Notes under the pieces: generated by a model | Seen by the model: only the letters and a program-made list of their open reading frames with translations | The model's database searches: none | What the model was told of the DNA's origin: nothing | Made by a program: the position numbers and the translations under genes | Part shown: piece by piece, positions 49,702-58,165 of the stretch | Layout of the letters: the number at the start of each line of letters is the position of its first letter | Numbering within the stretch: the first letter of the stretch is position 1 | Source of the DNA: Bacteroides fragilis | Lineage (GTDB): Bacteria > Bacillota > Clostridia > Lachnospirales > Lachnospiraceae | Length of the DNA: 64,000 nucleotides | Direction of reading: 5' to 3' | Assembly (NCBI GenBank): GCA_023664485.1 | Contig: JAMPFK010000001.1 | Location: 62,001-126,000, forward strand

Positions 49702-51168
49702 ATGAATTTACTGGATATGACCGCGGCGGAGCTTTCCGCGGCGATTAGGGAAGGAAAGACGACCGCGGTGGAGGCGGCGCAGGTATCGTTTGAGCGGATA
49801 GCGGAAAAGGAGGATCTTTATCACTGTTATATTACGCTGGATAAAGAGGCCGCGATCTCCCAGGCCGAAGCGGTGCAGGCCCGGATCGAAAAAGGAGAAT
49901 TGAACGGCCCGCTGGCGGGAGTGCCGCTGGCGGTCAAAGATAACCTGTGTACCGCGGGGATGCTGACGACCTGCGCGTCGAAAATACTGGAAAATTTTGT
50001 GCCGACGTATTCTGCGGAGGCGGTTCTGAATCTGCAGAAGGCGGGAGCAGTCATACTCGGAAAAACCAATATGGATGAATTTGCGATGGGCTCTACGACG
50101 GAAACATCGGCTTTTGGTAAGACGAGGAACCCCTGGAATCCGGATCATGTGCCCGGCGGTTCTTCCGGCGGCTCGGCGGCGGCCGTGGCGGCGGGCGAGT
50201 GCTTCTGCGCGCTCGGCTCCGATACGGGCGGCTCGATCAGACAGCCGGCTTCTTTTTGCGGCGTGGTCGGCATGAAACCGACCTATGGGACCATATCGCG
50301 TTATGGGCTGATCGCCTACGGCTCTTCCCTCGACCAGATCGGACCGCTCGCAAAGGATGTGACGGACTGCGCGGCGGTGCTGGAAGCGGCGGCCTCCCAT
50401 GATGAAAAGGATTCTACCTCGATCGACAGGCAGGATACGGATTTTACGGCGGCCCTGACAGAAGATGTGAAAGGCATGAGAATCGGCATTCCGAGAGACT
50501 ATTTCGGAGAAGGGCTGAACGAAGAAGTGAAAAAAGCGGTGCTGGAAGCGGCAGAATTATTGAAAGAAAAAGGCGCCATAGTGGAAGAGTTTGACCTGAG
50601 CCTGGTCGATTATGCGATTCCTGCCTATTATACGATTGCGGCGGCGGAAGCGAGCTCTAATCTGGAGCGTTTCGACGGCATTAAATATGGTTACCGGACG
50701 GCGGACTACGAAGGGCTTCATCATATGTATAAAAAGACCCGTTCCGAGGGATTCGGAGAAGAGGTGAAAAGGCGGATCATGCTCGGTTCCTTCGTACTGA
50801 GCTCCGGCTACTATGACGCCTATTATCTCAAGGCGCTGAAAGTAAAGGCGCTGATTAAGAAAGCTTTTGACGATGCTTTTGCAAAATATGATGTGATCCT
50901 CGGACCGGCGGCGCCGACGACGGCGCCCAGGCTGGGCGCAAGCCTCGCGGATCCGATTAAAATGTATCTTGGAGACATTTATACGATTGCCGTCAATCTG
51001 GCGGGGCTTCCGGGCATTAGTATTCCCTGCGGGCTGGACAGCGCCGGGCTTCCTGTGGGTTTACAGCTCATAGGGGATTGTTTTCAGGAAAAGAAATTAC
51101 TGCGGACGGCTTACACATATGAAAAGGCAAGAGGATCTTTTCCCACGGCAGGAAAGGAGGCACGCTGA
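49702..51168 (+). CDS. gatA: Asp/Glu-tRNA amidotransferase subunit A
   Basis: Amidase-signature glutaminase that releases ammonia from glutamine for GatB, 488 residues. The catalytic Lys is in PLAVKDNLC, the cis-Ser and Ser in GGSSGGSAAAVAAGECF (serine-rich signature) and SDTGGSIRQPASFCG. The C-terminal LPGISIPCGLDSAGLPVGLQ is typical. The ATG follows GGAAGAGAAAGGCAGGACGATAA. The stop TGA lies one base before the gatB ATG, giving tight coupling. Confidence 0.96.
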   Translation: MNLLDMTAAELSAAIREGKTTAVEAAQVSFERIAEKEDLYHCYITLDKEAAISQAEAVQARIEKGELNGPLAGVPLAVKDNLCTAGMLTTCASKILENFVPTYSAEAVLNLQKAGAVILGKTNMDEFAMGSTTETSAFGKTRNPWNPDHVPGGSSGGSAAAVAAGECFCALGSDTGGSIRQPASFCGVVGMKPTYGTISRYGLIAYGSSLDQIGPLAKDVTDCAAVLEAAASHDEKDSTSIDRQDTDFTAALTEDVKGMRIGIPRDYFGEGLNEEVKKAVLEAAELLKEKGAIVEEFDLSLVDYAIPAYYTIAAAEASSNLERFDGIKYGYRTADYEGLHHMYKKTRSEGFGEEVKRRIMLGSFVLSSGYYDAYYLKALKVKALIKKAFDDAFAKYDVILGPAAPTTAPRLGASLADPIKMYLGDIYTIAVNLAGLPGISIPCGLDSAGLPVGLQLIGDCFQEKKLLRTAYTYEKARGSFPTAGKEAR

Positions 51169-51169
51169 T

Positions 51170-52618
51170 ATGGCAAAAGAATATGAAACTGTCATCGGTC
51201 TGGAAGTCCATGTGGAGCTTGCCGCGAAAACAAAAATATTCTGCGGCTGTTCCACGGCCTTCGGCGGAGCCCCCAATACCCATACATGCCCGGTCTGCAC
51301 CGGTATGCCGGGCTCGCTTCCGGTATTGAACAAACAGGTTCTGGAATATGCGATTTCGGTGGGTATCGCGACGGACTGCGAGATTACAAGATATGGCAAG
51401 TTCGACAGAAAAAATTATTTTTACCCCGATAACCCGCAGAACTATCAGATTTCTCAGCTGTATCTGCCAATCTGCAGAAACGGCGGCGTGGAGATCGAGA
51501 CGGATGAAGGCGGGAAAAAAATCATAGGGATACATGAAATCCATATGGAGGAAGATGCGGGAAAACTCCTTCACGACGAATGGGAGGACTGTTCTTTGGT
51601 GGATTATAACCGCTCCGGCGTTCCGCTCATCGAAATCGTTTCCGAGCCGGATATGCGGAGCGCGGAAGAAGTCATCGCCTATCTGGAAAAGCTGCGTCTC
51701 ATCATTCAATATCTGGGCGCTTCCGACTGTAAGCTGCAGGAGGGTTCCATGCGGGCCGATGTGAATCTTTCCGTCCGCGAAAAAGGGACGGAGGCTTTCG
51801 GCACGAGAACGGAGATGAAGAACCTGAACTCTTTTAAGGCCATTATGAGGGCCATTGAAGGAGAACGGGAGCGTCAGATAGATTTGATTGAAGAGGGAAA
51901 GAAAGTCGTTCAGGAGACGAGAAGATGGGATGATACGAAGGGAGAATCCTATGCGATGCGGAGCAAGGAAGATGCGCAGGATTACCGATATTTCCCGGAT
52001 CCCGACCTGACGCCCGTCGTTGTGACAGACGAGATGTTAGAGGATCTGAAAAGCAGACAGCCGGAGTTTCGCACGGCCAAAATGGCGCGTTATAAAGAAG
52101 AATACGGAATTCCCGATTACGATATCGAGATCATTACGGGTACAAAACGCATGGCGGATCTGTTTGAAGAGACGGTCGCCCTCTGTGGACAGCCGAAAAA
52201 GGTATCGAACTGGCTTATGGGGGAAACGATGCGCCTGATGAAGGAAAAAGAAATGGACGCGGAGGATTTGCGCTTTTCCCCGGAAAATCTTGCGAAGCTG
52301 ATCGCGTTAGTCGATAGCAGGGCCGTGAACGGCTCGGTGGCGAAAGAAGTCTTTGAAGTCATGTTCGAACAGGATATCGAACCGGAGCGGTATGTGGAGG
52401 AAAAAGGCCTGAAAACGGTTCATGACGAGGGAGCGCTTTTTAAAGCGGTCGAAGAAGTCATCGCCGCCAATCCGCAGTCTGTCGCGGACTACCGGGGCGG
52501 CAAAGAAAAAGCCCTCGGCTTTCTCGTCGGCCAGACGATGAAAACCATGAAGGGCAAAGCGGATCCGGCGTCGGTCAATCAGGCGCTGCGAAAGAAACTT
52601 TCTGAATATAACGTCTGA
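51170..52618 (+). CDS. gatB: Asp/Glu-tRNA amidotransferase subunit B
   Basis: The tRNA-binding kinase/transamidase subunit that phosphorylates misacylated Asp- or Glu-tRNA and amidates it to Asn- or Gln-tRNA, 482 residues. It begins YETVIGLEVHVELAAKTKIF and has the zinc-type Cys cluster CGCST and CPVC, DRKNYFYPDNPQNYQISQ, and HMEEDAGK. The C-terminal helical and YqeY-like tail ends LRKKLSEYN. The ATG follows AAAGGAGGCACGCTGAT. Last gene of the aspS-gatC-gatA-gatB operon; the next gene is convergent. Confidence 0.96.
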   Translation: MAKEYETVIGLEVHVELAAKTKIFCGCSTAFGGAPNTHTCPVCTGMPGSLPVLNKQVLEYAISVGIATDCEITRYGKFDRKNYFYPDNPQNYQISQLYLPICRNGGVEIETDEGGKKIIGIHEIHMEEDAGKLLHDEWEDCSLVDYNRSGVPLIEIVSEPDMRSAEEVIAYLEKLRLIIQYLGASDCKLQEGSMRADVNLSVREKGTEAFGTRTEMKNLNSFKAIMRAIEGERERQIDLIEEGKKVVQETRRWDDTKGESYAMRSKEDAQDYRYFPDPDLTPVVVTDEMLEDLKSRQPEFRTAKMARYKEEYGIPDYDIEIITGTKRMADLFEETVALCGQPKKVSNWLMGETMRLMKEKEMDAEDLRFSPENLAKLIALVDSRAVNGSVAKEVFEVMFEQDIEPERYVEEKGLKTVHDEGALFKAVEEVIAANPQSVADYRGGKEKALGFLVGQTMKTMKGKADPASVNQALRKKLSEYNV

Positions 52619-52664
52619 CTTCCGGCCATATAAGATATTCGATTCATTTGGTCGAATCATTCGG

Positions 52665-53474
52665 TTATCCGGCCATCAGAAAATCGAGAAACTGCAGGAT
52701 CGTATCGAGGTGTTCGGTGGTGGCGGGAATTCCGAGGACCGCCTCCGACGGATACCCCTGATAGGTTACGTTATTTATCTTCAAATAGTCGTAACAGCCG
52801 GAATCGACGATCCTGCTTCCCTCCGGAAGACAGATGCCTACGAGGACCGGCTTGTCCATCGAAGAAGCATCTTTGTGGTCGATGGTATATTCATCGGGAT
52901 TGGGCAGCTCGTCCAGAGACTGGAGGGTATCGATGTCTCCGGTATCGAAATCCGCCGCATCCGTATAATACAGACAGTCTTTGAATTTTTCCAGCGTTTC
53001 CGGCGGCAGTATGGCCGTTAAGTCGGTATAAAATTCGCTCCGCGCCAGCTTTTCAAAGGTGGCGGTATCCGCGATGACGACATCGATCATGCCGGCGGAA
53101 GCCATGGCGACCAGCTTCTCCATGCTGGACATGGTGTAGTCGGTAAAGCTGTTGCTGGTAAAAACGAAAGAAGTATCGAAAATGACGTTGTATTCTTCCG
53201 TGTCGATGCCCGCATACTCCGCAAATTCCGCGTCCCATTCCTGCGCGTCTACGATAGACGTATCCGAGCTGATGAGAATGGAATAGAAAGCGGCGTCTTT
53301 ACTCGTGACGAGCTGGTAAATGAACGTGCCGGCAAGGGCGATGACGGCGATAACAACAAAGGTGTGTATCTTATAATAATACCAGAAATAATCCAGCTTG
53401 CCTTTCAGGCTCATATCCTTTGTTTTCTGATGCTGTTCCCTGATTTCTCCATATAAAGAGGATTGAGATGACAT
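52665..53474 (-). CDS. membrane-anchored extracytoplasmic protein, unknown function
   Basis: A 269-residue protein. A cytosolic N-terminus of about 35 residues (KDMSLKGKLDYFWYYYKIH) leads to one membrane helix (about 38-58, TFVVIAVIALAGTFIYQLV), then an outside domain with ILISSDTSIVDAQEWDAEFA, SSMEKLVAMASAGMIDVVIA and FYTDLTAILPPETLEKFKD. The last two blocks resemble the hinge regions of solute-binding proteins, but there is no ABC partner nearby. The start ATG follows AAAAGGAGCACGGTTCGCT. It is convergent with gatB. Proteins with this layout are common in Lachnospiraceae and unassigned. Confidence 0.75.
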   Translation of the reverse strand: MSSQSSLYGEIREQHQKTKDMSLKGKLDYFWYYYKIHTFVVIAVIALAGTFIYQLVTSKDAAFYSILISSDTSIVDAQEWDAEFAEYAGIDTEEYNVIFDTSFVFTSNSFTDYTMSSMEKLVAMASAGMIDVVIADTATFEKLARSEFYTDLTAILPPETLEKFKDCLYYTDAADFDTGDIDTLQSLDELPNPDEYTIDHKDASSMDKPVLVGICLPEGSRIVDSGCYDYLKINNVTYQGYPSEAVLGIPATTEHLDTILQFLDFLMAG

Positions 53475-53592
53475 AGCGAACCGTGCTCCTTTTCAAAAAA
53501 TTTCTATAGAGAATATCATACTTTTTTCGGAAAATGATGTCAATGTGGGAAAAATGTATTTTTTCTGAAAAAAGAATAAAAAATTGTAACGC

Positions 53593-53621
53593 TTGCAACT
53601 TCCCTTAAATTGTTATATGAT
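53593..53621 (+). promoter_or_regulatory. promoter of the DUF6106-like gene
   Basis: TTGCAA, 17-nt spacer, TATGAT (53616-53621), about 35 nt before the start codon. Confidence 0.65.
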
Positions 53622-53655
53622 ATCTCATATACCAACAAAAGGAGCTAAAATACAA

Positions 53656-54147
53656 ATGGTCAGTGAAACTTATGTAGAATGTCTTGTGGCGAGGAAATCA
53701 ACCTTTGCAATGCGTTTTCTGAAAACGCTGCTCATCATGCTTACCGTGTGCTTCATTTTGATCGGCATGGTATTTACTCCGGGCTTTCTGGTTGCGATTG
53801 CAACAGGAGTCGGCGCGTACTTTGCTTATATGAATGCGGATCTGGAGTATGAATATCTTTATCTGGATAAGGAGATCAGCATCGACAAGGTCATGGCGAA
53901 GAGCAGGCGGAAACGAATCGTTACCTATGATATACAGCGGATGGAAATCCTGGCGCCTGTAAAATCCTATCATCTGGATGGATTCAGGAACCGCGAGATG
54001 AAAACGGTCGATTACAGTTCCAGAACGGATGAAAATAAAAAATATATGATGGTCTACGAGGGCAATCTGAAAGTGCTCTGGGAGCCGAGCCCTGAAATGG
54101 TGAAAGCGATTCAGACGATTGCGCCGCGTAAAGTATTTACGGACTAG
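53656..54147 (+). CDS. DUF6106-like small membrane protein
   Basis: A 163-residue protein beginning VSETYVECLVARKSTFAMRF, with two close membrane helices (about 21-38 and 40-57) and a cytosolic C-terminal domain containing YLYLDKEISIDKVMAKSRRK, VTYDIQRMEILAPVKSYHLD and RKVFTD at the end. The length and start fit my recollection of the DUF6106 family in Clostridia. The ATG follows AAAAGGAGCTAAAATACAA. It has its own promoter and a terminator-like hairpin after it, so it is a single-gene unit. Function unknown; the cytosolic half resembles PH-like domains of small membrane proteins. Confidence 0.7.
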   Translation: MVSETYVECLVARKSTFAMRFLKTLLIMLTVCFILIGMVFTPGFLVAIATGVGAYFAYMNADLEYEYLYLDKEISIDKVMAKSRRKRIVTYDIQRMEILAPVKSYHLDGFRNREMKTVDYSSRTDENKKYMMVYEGNLKVLWEPSPEMVKAIQTIAPRKVFTD

Positions 54148-54153
54148 TGGAAA

Positions 54154-54190
54154 AGTATACTGTCAGTTTTCGGGCTGGCAGTACTTTTAT
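54154..54190 (+). terminator. terminator after the DUF6106-like gene
   Basis: An imperfect hairpin (AGTATACTGTCAG / CTGGCAGTACT, 8-nt loop) followed by TTTTAT, a few bases after the stop and before the guaB ribosome site. Confidence 0.55.
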
Positions 54191-54231
54191 ATACAAAAAA
54201 AATAATTACAATAAAAGCAGGAGGAGAGAAA

Positions 54232-55686
54232 ATGGGTCAGATTATTGGCGAAGGCATTACTTTTGATGATGTGCTCTTAGTACCGAGTTATTCACAGGTG
54301 ATTCCGAATCAGGTAGACTTGACAACGTGGCTTACAAAGAAGATTAAGCTGAATATTCCTATGATGAGTGCCGGCATGGATACGGTGACTGAGCACCGGA
54401 TGGCAATCGCGATGGCCAGACAGGGTGGGATTGGCATTATACATAAAAATATGTCGATCGAGGCGCAGGCAGAAGAAGTTGATAAGGTGAAACGTTCTGA
54501 AAACGGCGTTATTACGGATCCCTTTTCCCTGACTCCTGAACATACGCTGAGCGACGCGGATGCGCTGATGGCGAAATTCAGAATTTCCGGCGTGCCGATT
54601 ACAGAGGGCAGGAAACTGGTAGGCATCATTACTAACCGCGACCTGAAATTTGAAACGGATTTTACAAAGAAGATCAAAGAGTCCATGACTTCGGAAGGCC
54701 TGATTACCGCAAGGGAAGGCATCACGCTGGACGATGCGAAGCAGATACTGGCACAGGCACGGAAGGAAAAGCTTCCCATCGTCGATGACGACTATAATCT
54801 GGTCGGTCTGATCACCATCAAAGATATCGAAAAGACAATCAAATATCCGCTGGCGGCAAAGGACGGGCAGGGCAGGCTGCTGTGCGGCGCGGGCGTCGGT
54901 ATTACGGCGAACGTACTGGACAGGGTCGGCGCGCTGATCGATGCGAAGGTGGACGTCATCGTATTGGATTCCGCCCATGGGCACTCCGAAAATGTACTTC
55001 GCTGTGTGCGGATGATCAAAGAAAAATATCCCGATATTCAGGTCATCGCGGGTAACGTGGCGACGGGAGAAGGCGCCAGGGCGCTGATCGAAGCCGGGGC
55101 GGATGCGGTCAAGGTCGGCATCGGACCGGGCTCTATCTGTACCACCCGTGTCGTAGCGGGAATCGGCGTGCCGCAGATCACGGCGATCATGAATGCCTAC
55201 GAGGCCGCTAAGGAATATGGCATTCCGGTCATTGCGGACGGCGGCATCAAGTATTCGGGCGATATGACCAAGGCGATTGCCGCGGGCGGAAACGTCTGCA
55301 TGATGGGAAGTATTTTTGCAGGCTGTGACGAGAGTCCGGGAACCTTCGAATTATATCAGGGAAGAAAATATAAAGTATACCGCGGCATGGGTTCCATTGC
55401 GGCGATGGAGAACGGGAGCAAGGACCGTTATTTCCAGTCGGACGCGAGAAAGCTCGTTCCGGAAGGCGTGGAGGGGCGCGTTGCCTATAAGGGAACCGTA
55501 GAAGATACGGTATTCCAGCTGATTGGCGGCATCCGTTCCGGTATGGGATACTGCGGGACAAAAACGATCGAAGAATTGAAACAGAACGGCAGATTCATTA
55601 AGATCTCGGCGGCATCCTTAAAGGAAAGCCATCCGCATGATATCCATATTACGAAAGAGGCGCCGAATTACAGCGTGGACGAATAA
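54232..55686 (+). CDS. guaB: inosine-5'-monophosphate dehydrogenase
   Basis: Oxidises IMP to XMP with NAD+, the committed step to guanine nucleotides, 484 residues. It begins GEGITFDDVLLVPSYS. Two CBS domains (about 95-205) interrupt the barrel. The catalytic Cys is in GPGSICTTRVVAG, the phosphate-binding loop is ADGGIKYSGD, and the flap has GMGSIAAMENGSKDRYFQ. The ATG follows AGGAGGAGAGAAA. It is followed by the two genes that make its substrate IMP, giving a purine end-pathway cluster. Confidence 0.97.
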   Translation: MGQIIGEGITFDDVLLVPSYSQVIPNQVDLTTWLTKKIKLNIPMMSAGMDTVTEHRMAIAMARQGGIGIIHKNMSIEAQAEEVDKVKRSENGVITDPFSLTPEHTLSDADALMAKFRISGVPITEGRKLVGIITNRDLKFETDFTKKIKESMTSEGLITAREGITLDDAKQILAQARKEKLPIVDDDYNLVGLITIKDIEKTIKYPLAAKDGQGRLLCGAGVGITANVLDRVGALIDAKVDVIVLDSAHGHSENVLRCVRMIKEKYPDIQVIAGNVATGEGARALIEAGADAVKVGIGPGSICTTRVVAGIGVPQITAIMNAYEAAKEYGIPVIADGGIKYSGDMTKAIAAGGNVCMMGSIFAGCDESPGTFELYQGRKYKVYRGMGSIAAMENGSKDRYFQSDARKLVPEGVEGRVAYKGTVEDTVFQLIGGIRSGMGYCGTKTIEELKQNGRFIKISAASLKESHPHDIHITKEAPNYSVDE

Positions 55687-55767
55687 AGAGGCGGAAAGAA
55701 GTTTTATAACCCGCACCGGGAGAATTGGAATAACCTGAAAAAACAGAGAGCAGACAGGAGATTGTTT

Positions 55768-56481
55768 ATGGAGAAAATTTCACTGGCGAAGGAGCTTACG
55801 GCTAACAGTTATCCAGGAAGAGGAATTGTGATAGGGAAATCTGAGGATGGGAAATATGCGGTGACAGCCTATTTCATTATGGGCAGGAGTGTGAACAGCA
55901 GGAACCGTATTTTTGTAACGGAGGGAGAGGGCATTCGGACGCAGGCTTATGACCCGGCTAAACTGGAAGATCCGAGCCTCGTTATTTATGCCCCGGTCAG
56001 AGTCCTGGGGAATAAGACGATCGTGACGAACGGAGACCAGACCGATACGATTTATGAGCTGATGGAGAAACAGCAGACCTTTGAACAGGCGCTCAGGACG
56101 AGGACTTTTGAGCCGGATGCGCCCAACTATACGCCCCGCATTTCCGGTATCATGCACCTTGAAAACGGAGGATATCATTATGCGATGTCCATTTTAAAGA
56201 GCAATAACGGCGACCCGGCGTCCTGCTGCCGGTATACCTTTACCTATGAAAATCCGGCGGCAGGAGAAGGGCATTTTATTCATACCTATATGGGTGACGG
56301 CAATCCGCTGCCGGCCTTTGAGGGCGAGCCGGCGCTCGTCGGAATCAGCGGCGGCCTCGACAGTTTTACGCAGATGATATGGGAAAATCTGAATGAAGAA
56401 AATAAGGTTTCCCTTTTCGTACGCTATATCGAAATCGAGGCAGGAAAGTATGAGAGCCGCATCGTCAACAAAAATGCATAA
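55768..56481 (+). CDS. stand-alone IMP cyclohydrolase (PF07826 type)
   Basis: Closes FAICAR to IMP, the last step of purine synthesis. This 237-residue protein is the separate IMP cyclohydrolase family first known from archaeal PurO, not the N-terminal half of PurH. Visible blocks are ANSYPGRGIVIGKSEDGKYA, VTAYFIMGRSVNSRNRIF and ISGIMHLENGGYHYAMSILK. The ATG at 55768 follows AGGAGATTGTTT. It lies between guaB and the AICAR transformylase gene, which together restore the full PurH function. Assignment rests on family resemblance and on the neighbouring gene lacking this domain. Confidence 0.85.
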   Translation: MEKISLAKELTANSYPGRGIVIGKSEDGKYAVTAYFIMGRSVNSRNRIFVTEGEGIRTQAYDPAKLEDPSLVIYAPVRVLGNKTIVTNGDQTDTIYELMEKQQTFEQALRTRTFEPDAPNYTPRISGIMHLENGGYHYAMSILKSNNGDPASCCRYTFTYENPAAGEGHFIHTYMGDGNPLPAFEGEPALVGISGGLDSFTQMIWENLNEENKVSLFVRYIEIEAGKYESRIVNKNA

Positions 56482-56533
56482 CCGGCTGAAAGTTAAAAAT
56501 TTTCAGCCGGTTGGGAAAGGAACAGGTTTCAGC

Positions 56534-57715
56534 ATGAATGAATTAGAATTGAAATATGGCTGTAATCCGAATCAGAAGCCGTCGAGAATTTTTATGCAGG
56601 ACGGCGGCGAGCTACCCATCAGGGTGCTGAACGGCAGACCGGGATATATTAACTTTCTGGATGCTTTCAACGGCTGGCAGCTCGTTAAAGAACTGAAACA
56701 GGCGGCAGGACTGCCGGCGGCGGCTTCTTTTAAACACGTTTCCCCTGCGGGAGCGGCGGTAGGACTTCCGCTGACAGATGTGGAAAGGAAAATCTACTGG
56801 GTGGATGATATGGAAATGGAATTTACGCCGCTTGCCAATGCCTATGCGAGAGCGCGCGGGGCGGACAGAATGTCTTCTTTCGGCGATTTTATCTCCCTGT
56901 CGGATGTATGCGACGCGGCGACCGCCAAAATCATCAAAAGGGAAGTTTCCGACGGCATTATCGCGCCGGGATACGAACCGGAAGCGCTGGAGATTTTAAA
57001 GGCCAAGAAAAAAGGGAATTATAATGTGATCGAAATCGATCCGGCCTACGAGCCGGCGCCCATCGAGATAAAACAGGTATTCGGCATCAGCTTCGAGCAG
57101 GGGCGGAATGAATTAAAGATCGACGACGGCTTTTTTGGAAAGGTAGTCACGAAGAATCAGGAGCTTCCGAAACAGGCAAAGATTGACCTCGCGATTGCCA
57201 TGATTACCCTGAAATATACCCAGTCCAATTCGGTCTGCTATGTCAAAGGAGGACAGGCGATCGGTATCGGCGCGGGGCAGCAGTCCAGAATCCACTGTAC
57301 CAGACTGGCGGGCTCCAAGGCGGATAACTGGTTCTTACGCCAGTCGCCCAGGGTGCTTGGCCTGCAGTTCGCAGACGGTATCGGACGTGCCGACAGGGAT
57401 AACGCTATCGATTTATATATCGGGGATGACGATATGGACGTATTATCCGAGGGCGCATGGCAGAAAATCTTCAAGGCAAAGCCCGAAAGATTTACGAGAG
57501 AAGAAAAACGCGCATGGCTTGACCAGATGTGCGATGTCGCGCTCGGTTCCGACGCCTTTTTCCCGTTCGGCGATAATATTGAGCGGGCTTATCGGAGCGG
57601 CGTTAAATATGTGGCGCAGCCGGGCGGTTCCGTTCGGGACGGCAACGTCATCGAGACCTGCGATAAATACGGAATGGCGATGTGCTTTACCGGAATCCGT
57701 TTGTTCCACCATTAA
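56534..57715 (+). CDS. AICAR transformylase without cyclohydrolase domain
   Basis: Transfers a formyl group from 10-formyl-tetrahydrofolate to AICAR, giving FAICAR. At 393 residues it corresponds only to the C-terminal transformylase part of PurH. It starts LELKYGCNPNQKPSRIF and has AASFKHVSPAGAAVG (catalytic Lys-His), SSFGDFISLSDVCD, YTQSNSVCYVKGGQAIGIG and DAFFPFGDNIERAYRSGVKY. The ATG at 56534 is where family homology begins; AAAGGAACAGG lies upstream. It follows the IMP cyclohydrolase gene by 52 nt and ends in a strong terminator. Confidence 0.92.
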   Translation: MNELELKYGCNPNQKPSRIFMQDGGELPIRVLNGRPGYINFLDAFNGWQLVKELKQAAGLPAAASFKHVSPAGAAVGLPLTDVERKIYWVDDMEMEFTPLANAYARARGADRMSSFGDFISLSDVCDAATAKIIKREVSDGIIAPGYEPEALEILKAKKKGNYNVIEIDPAYEPAPIEIKQVFGISFEQGRNELKIDDGFFGKVVTKNQELPKQAKIDLAIAMITLKYTQSNSVCYVKGGQAIGIGAGQQSRIHCTRLAGSKADNWFLRQSPRVLGLQFADGIGRADRDNAIDLYIGDDDMDVLSEGAWQKIFKAKPERFTREEKRAWLDQMCDVALGSDAFFPFGDNIERAYRSGVKYVAQPGGSVRDGNVIETCDKYGMAMCFTGIRLFHH

Positions 57716-57745
57716 AATTTTTCATAAAAACAGACGTCGATAAGA

Positions 57746-57785
57746 GAAGCTTCAGGGCGGCAGGACTGCCCTGAAGCTTCTTTTT
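57746..57785 (+). terminator. intrinsic terminator of the purine cluster
   Basis: A perfect 13-bp stem (GAAGCTTCAGGGC / GCCCTGAAGCTTC) with a 9-nt loop and TTTTT, 30 nt after the transformylase stop. Confidence 0.95.
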
Positions 57786-57881
57786 GGTACGGCATAAATT
57801 TCCGGAAAGAGAATGTTTTTATAAAAACTGCGGAAAATAATGACAACAGATATAAATTCTGGCAGAAAGGATACGCGGCAT

Positions 57882-58022
57882 ATGTACACGGAGATGTATA
57901 TCAGAGGAGAGAGAAAACATAAAAGAAAACGGATGCTTAAAATCGGCGGCATCATTTTGTGGGCGCTGATGATCGGTCTGACGATGTTCCTGACTTTTCA
58001 GTCCGTCGTGATACCGCGCTAG
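57882..58022 (+). CDS. small single-pass membrane protein
   Basis: A 46-residue predicted protein starting YTEMYIRGERKHKRKRMLK, a very basic cytosolic end, followed by one membrane helix (IGGIILWALMIGLTMFLTF) and a short tail. The ATG at 57882 follows AGAAAGGATACGCGGC at good spacing; an in-frame ATG 42 nt upstream is less well placed. Small size limits confidence, but the basic-then-hydrophobic layout and ribosome site favour a real gene. No family recognised. Confidence 0.5.
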   Translation: MYTEMYIRGERKHKRKRMLKIGGIILWALMIGLTMFLTFQSVVIPR

Positions 58023-58120
58023 AGGAAAGAAGGGGGAAGACGGCAAAAGGGATTCCGGAGGATCGAATCAGAAAGTATGGATTTGCGTTCTGCAGGAAAA
58101 AAGTACTGATTTGGAAATAA

Positions 58121-58155
58121 AAACCGGCCGGCACATTGTATGCCGGCCTTTTGGT
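58121..58155. terminator. bidirectional terminator before buk
   Basis: An 8-bp GC stem (GGCCGGCA / TGCCGGCC) with a 7-nt loop. T-runs occur on both sides: TTTT on the plus strand, GGTTTTTATTT on the minus strand. It would end the ptb-buk transcript and the small gene. Confidence 0.85.
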
Positions 58156-58165
58156 GATATATGGA

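Noticed and set aside
52625..52680. Possible terminator between gatB and the convergent gene
   Set aside because: Only a 6-bp stem (ATTCGA/TCGAAT) and an outer GGCC pair, with no T-run on either strand.
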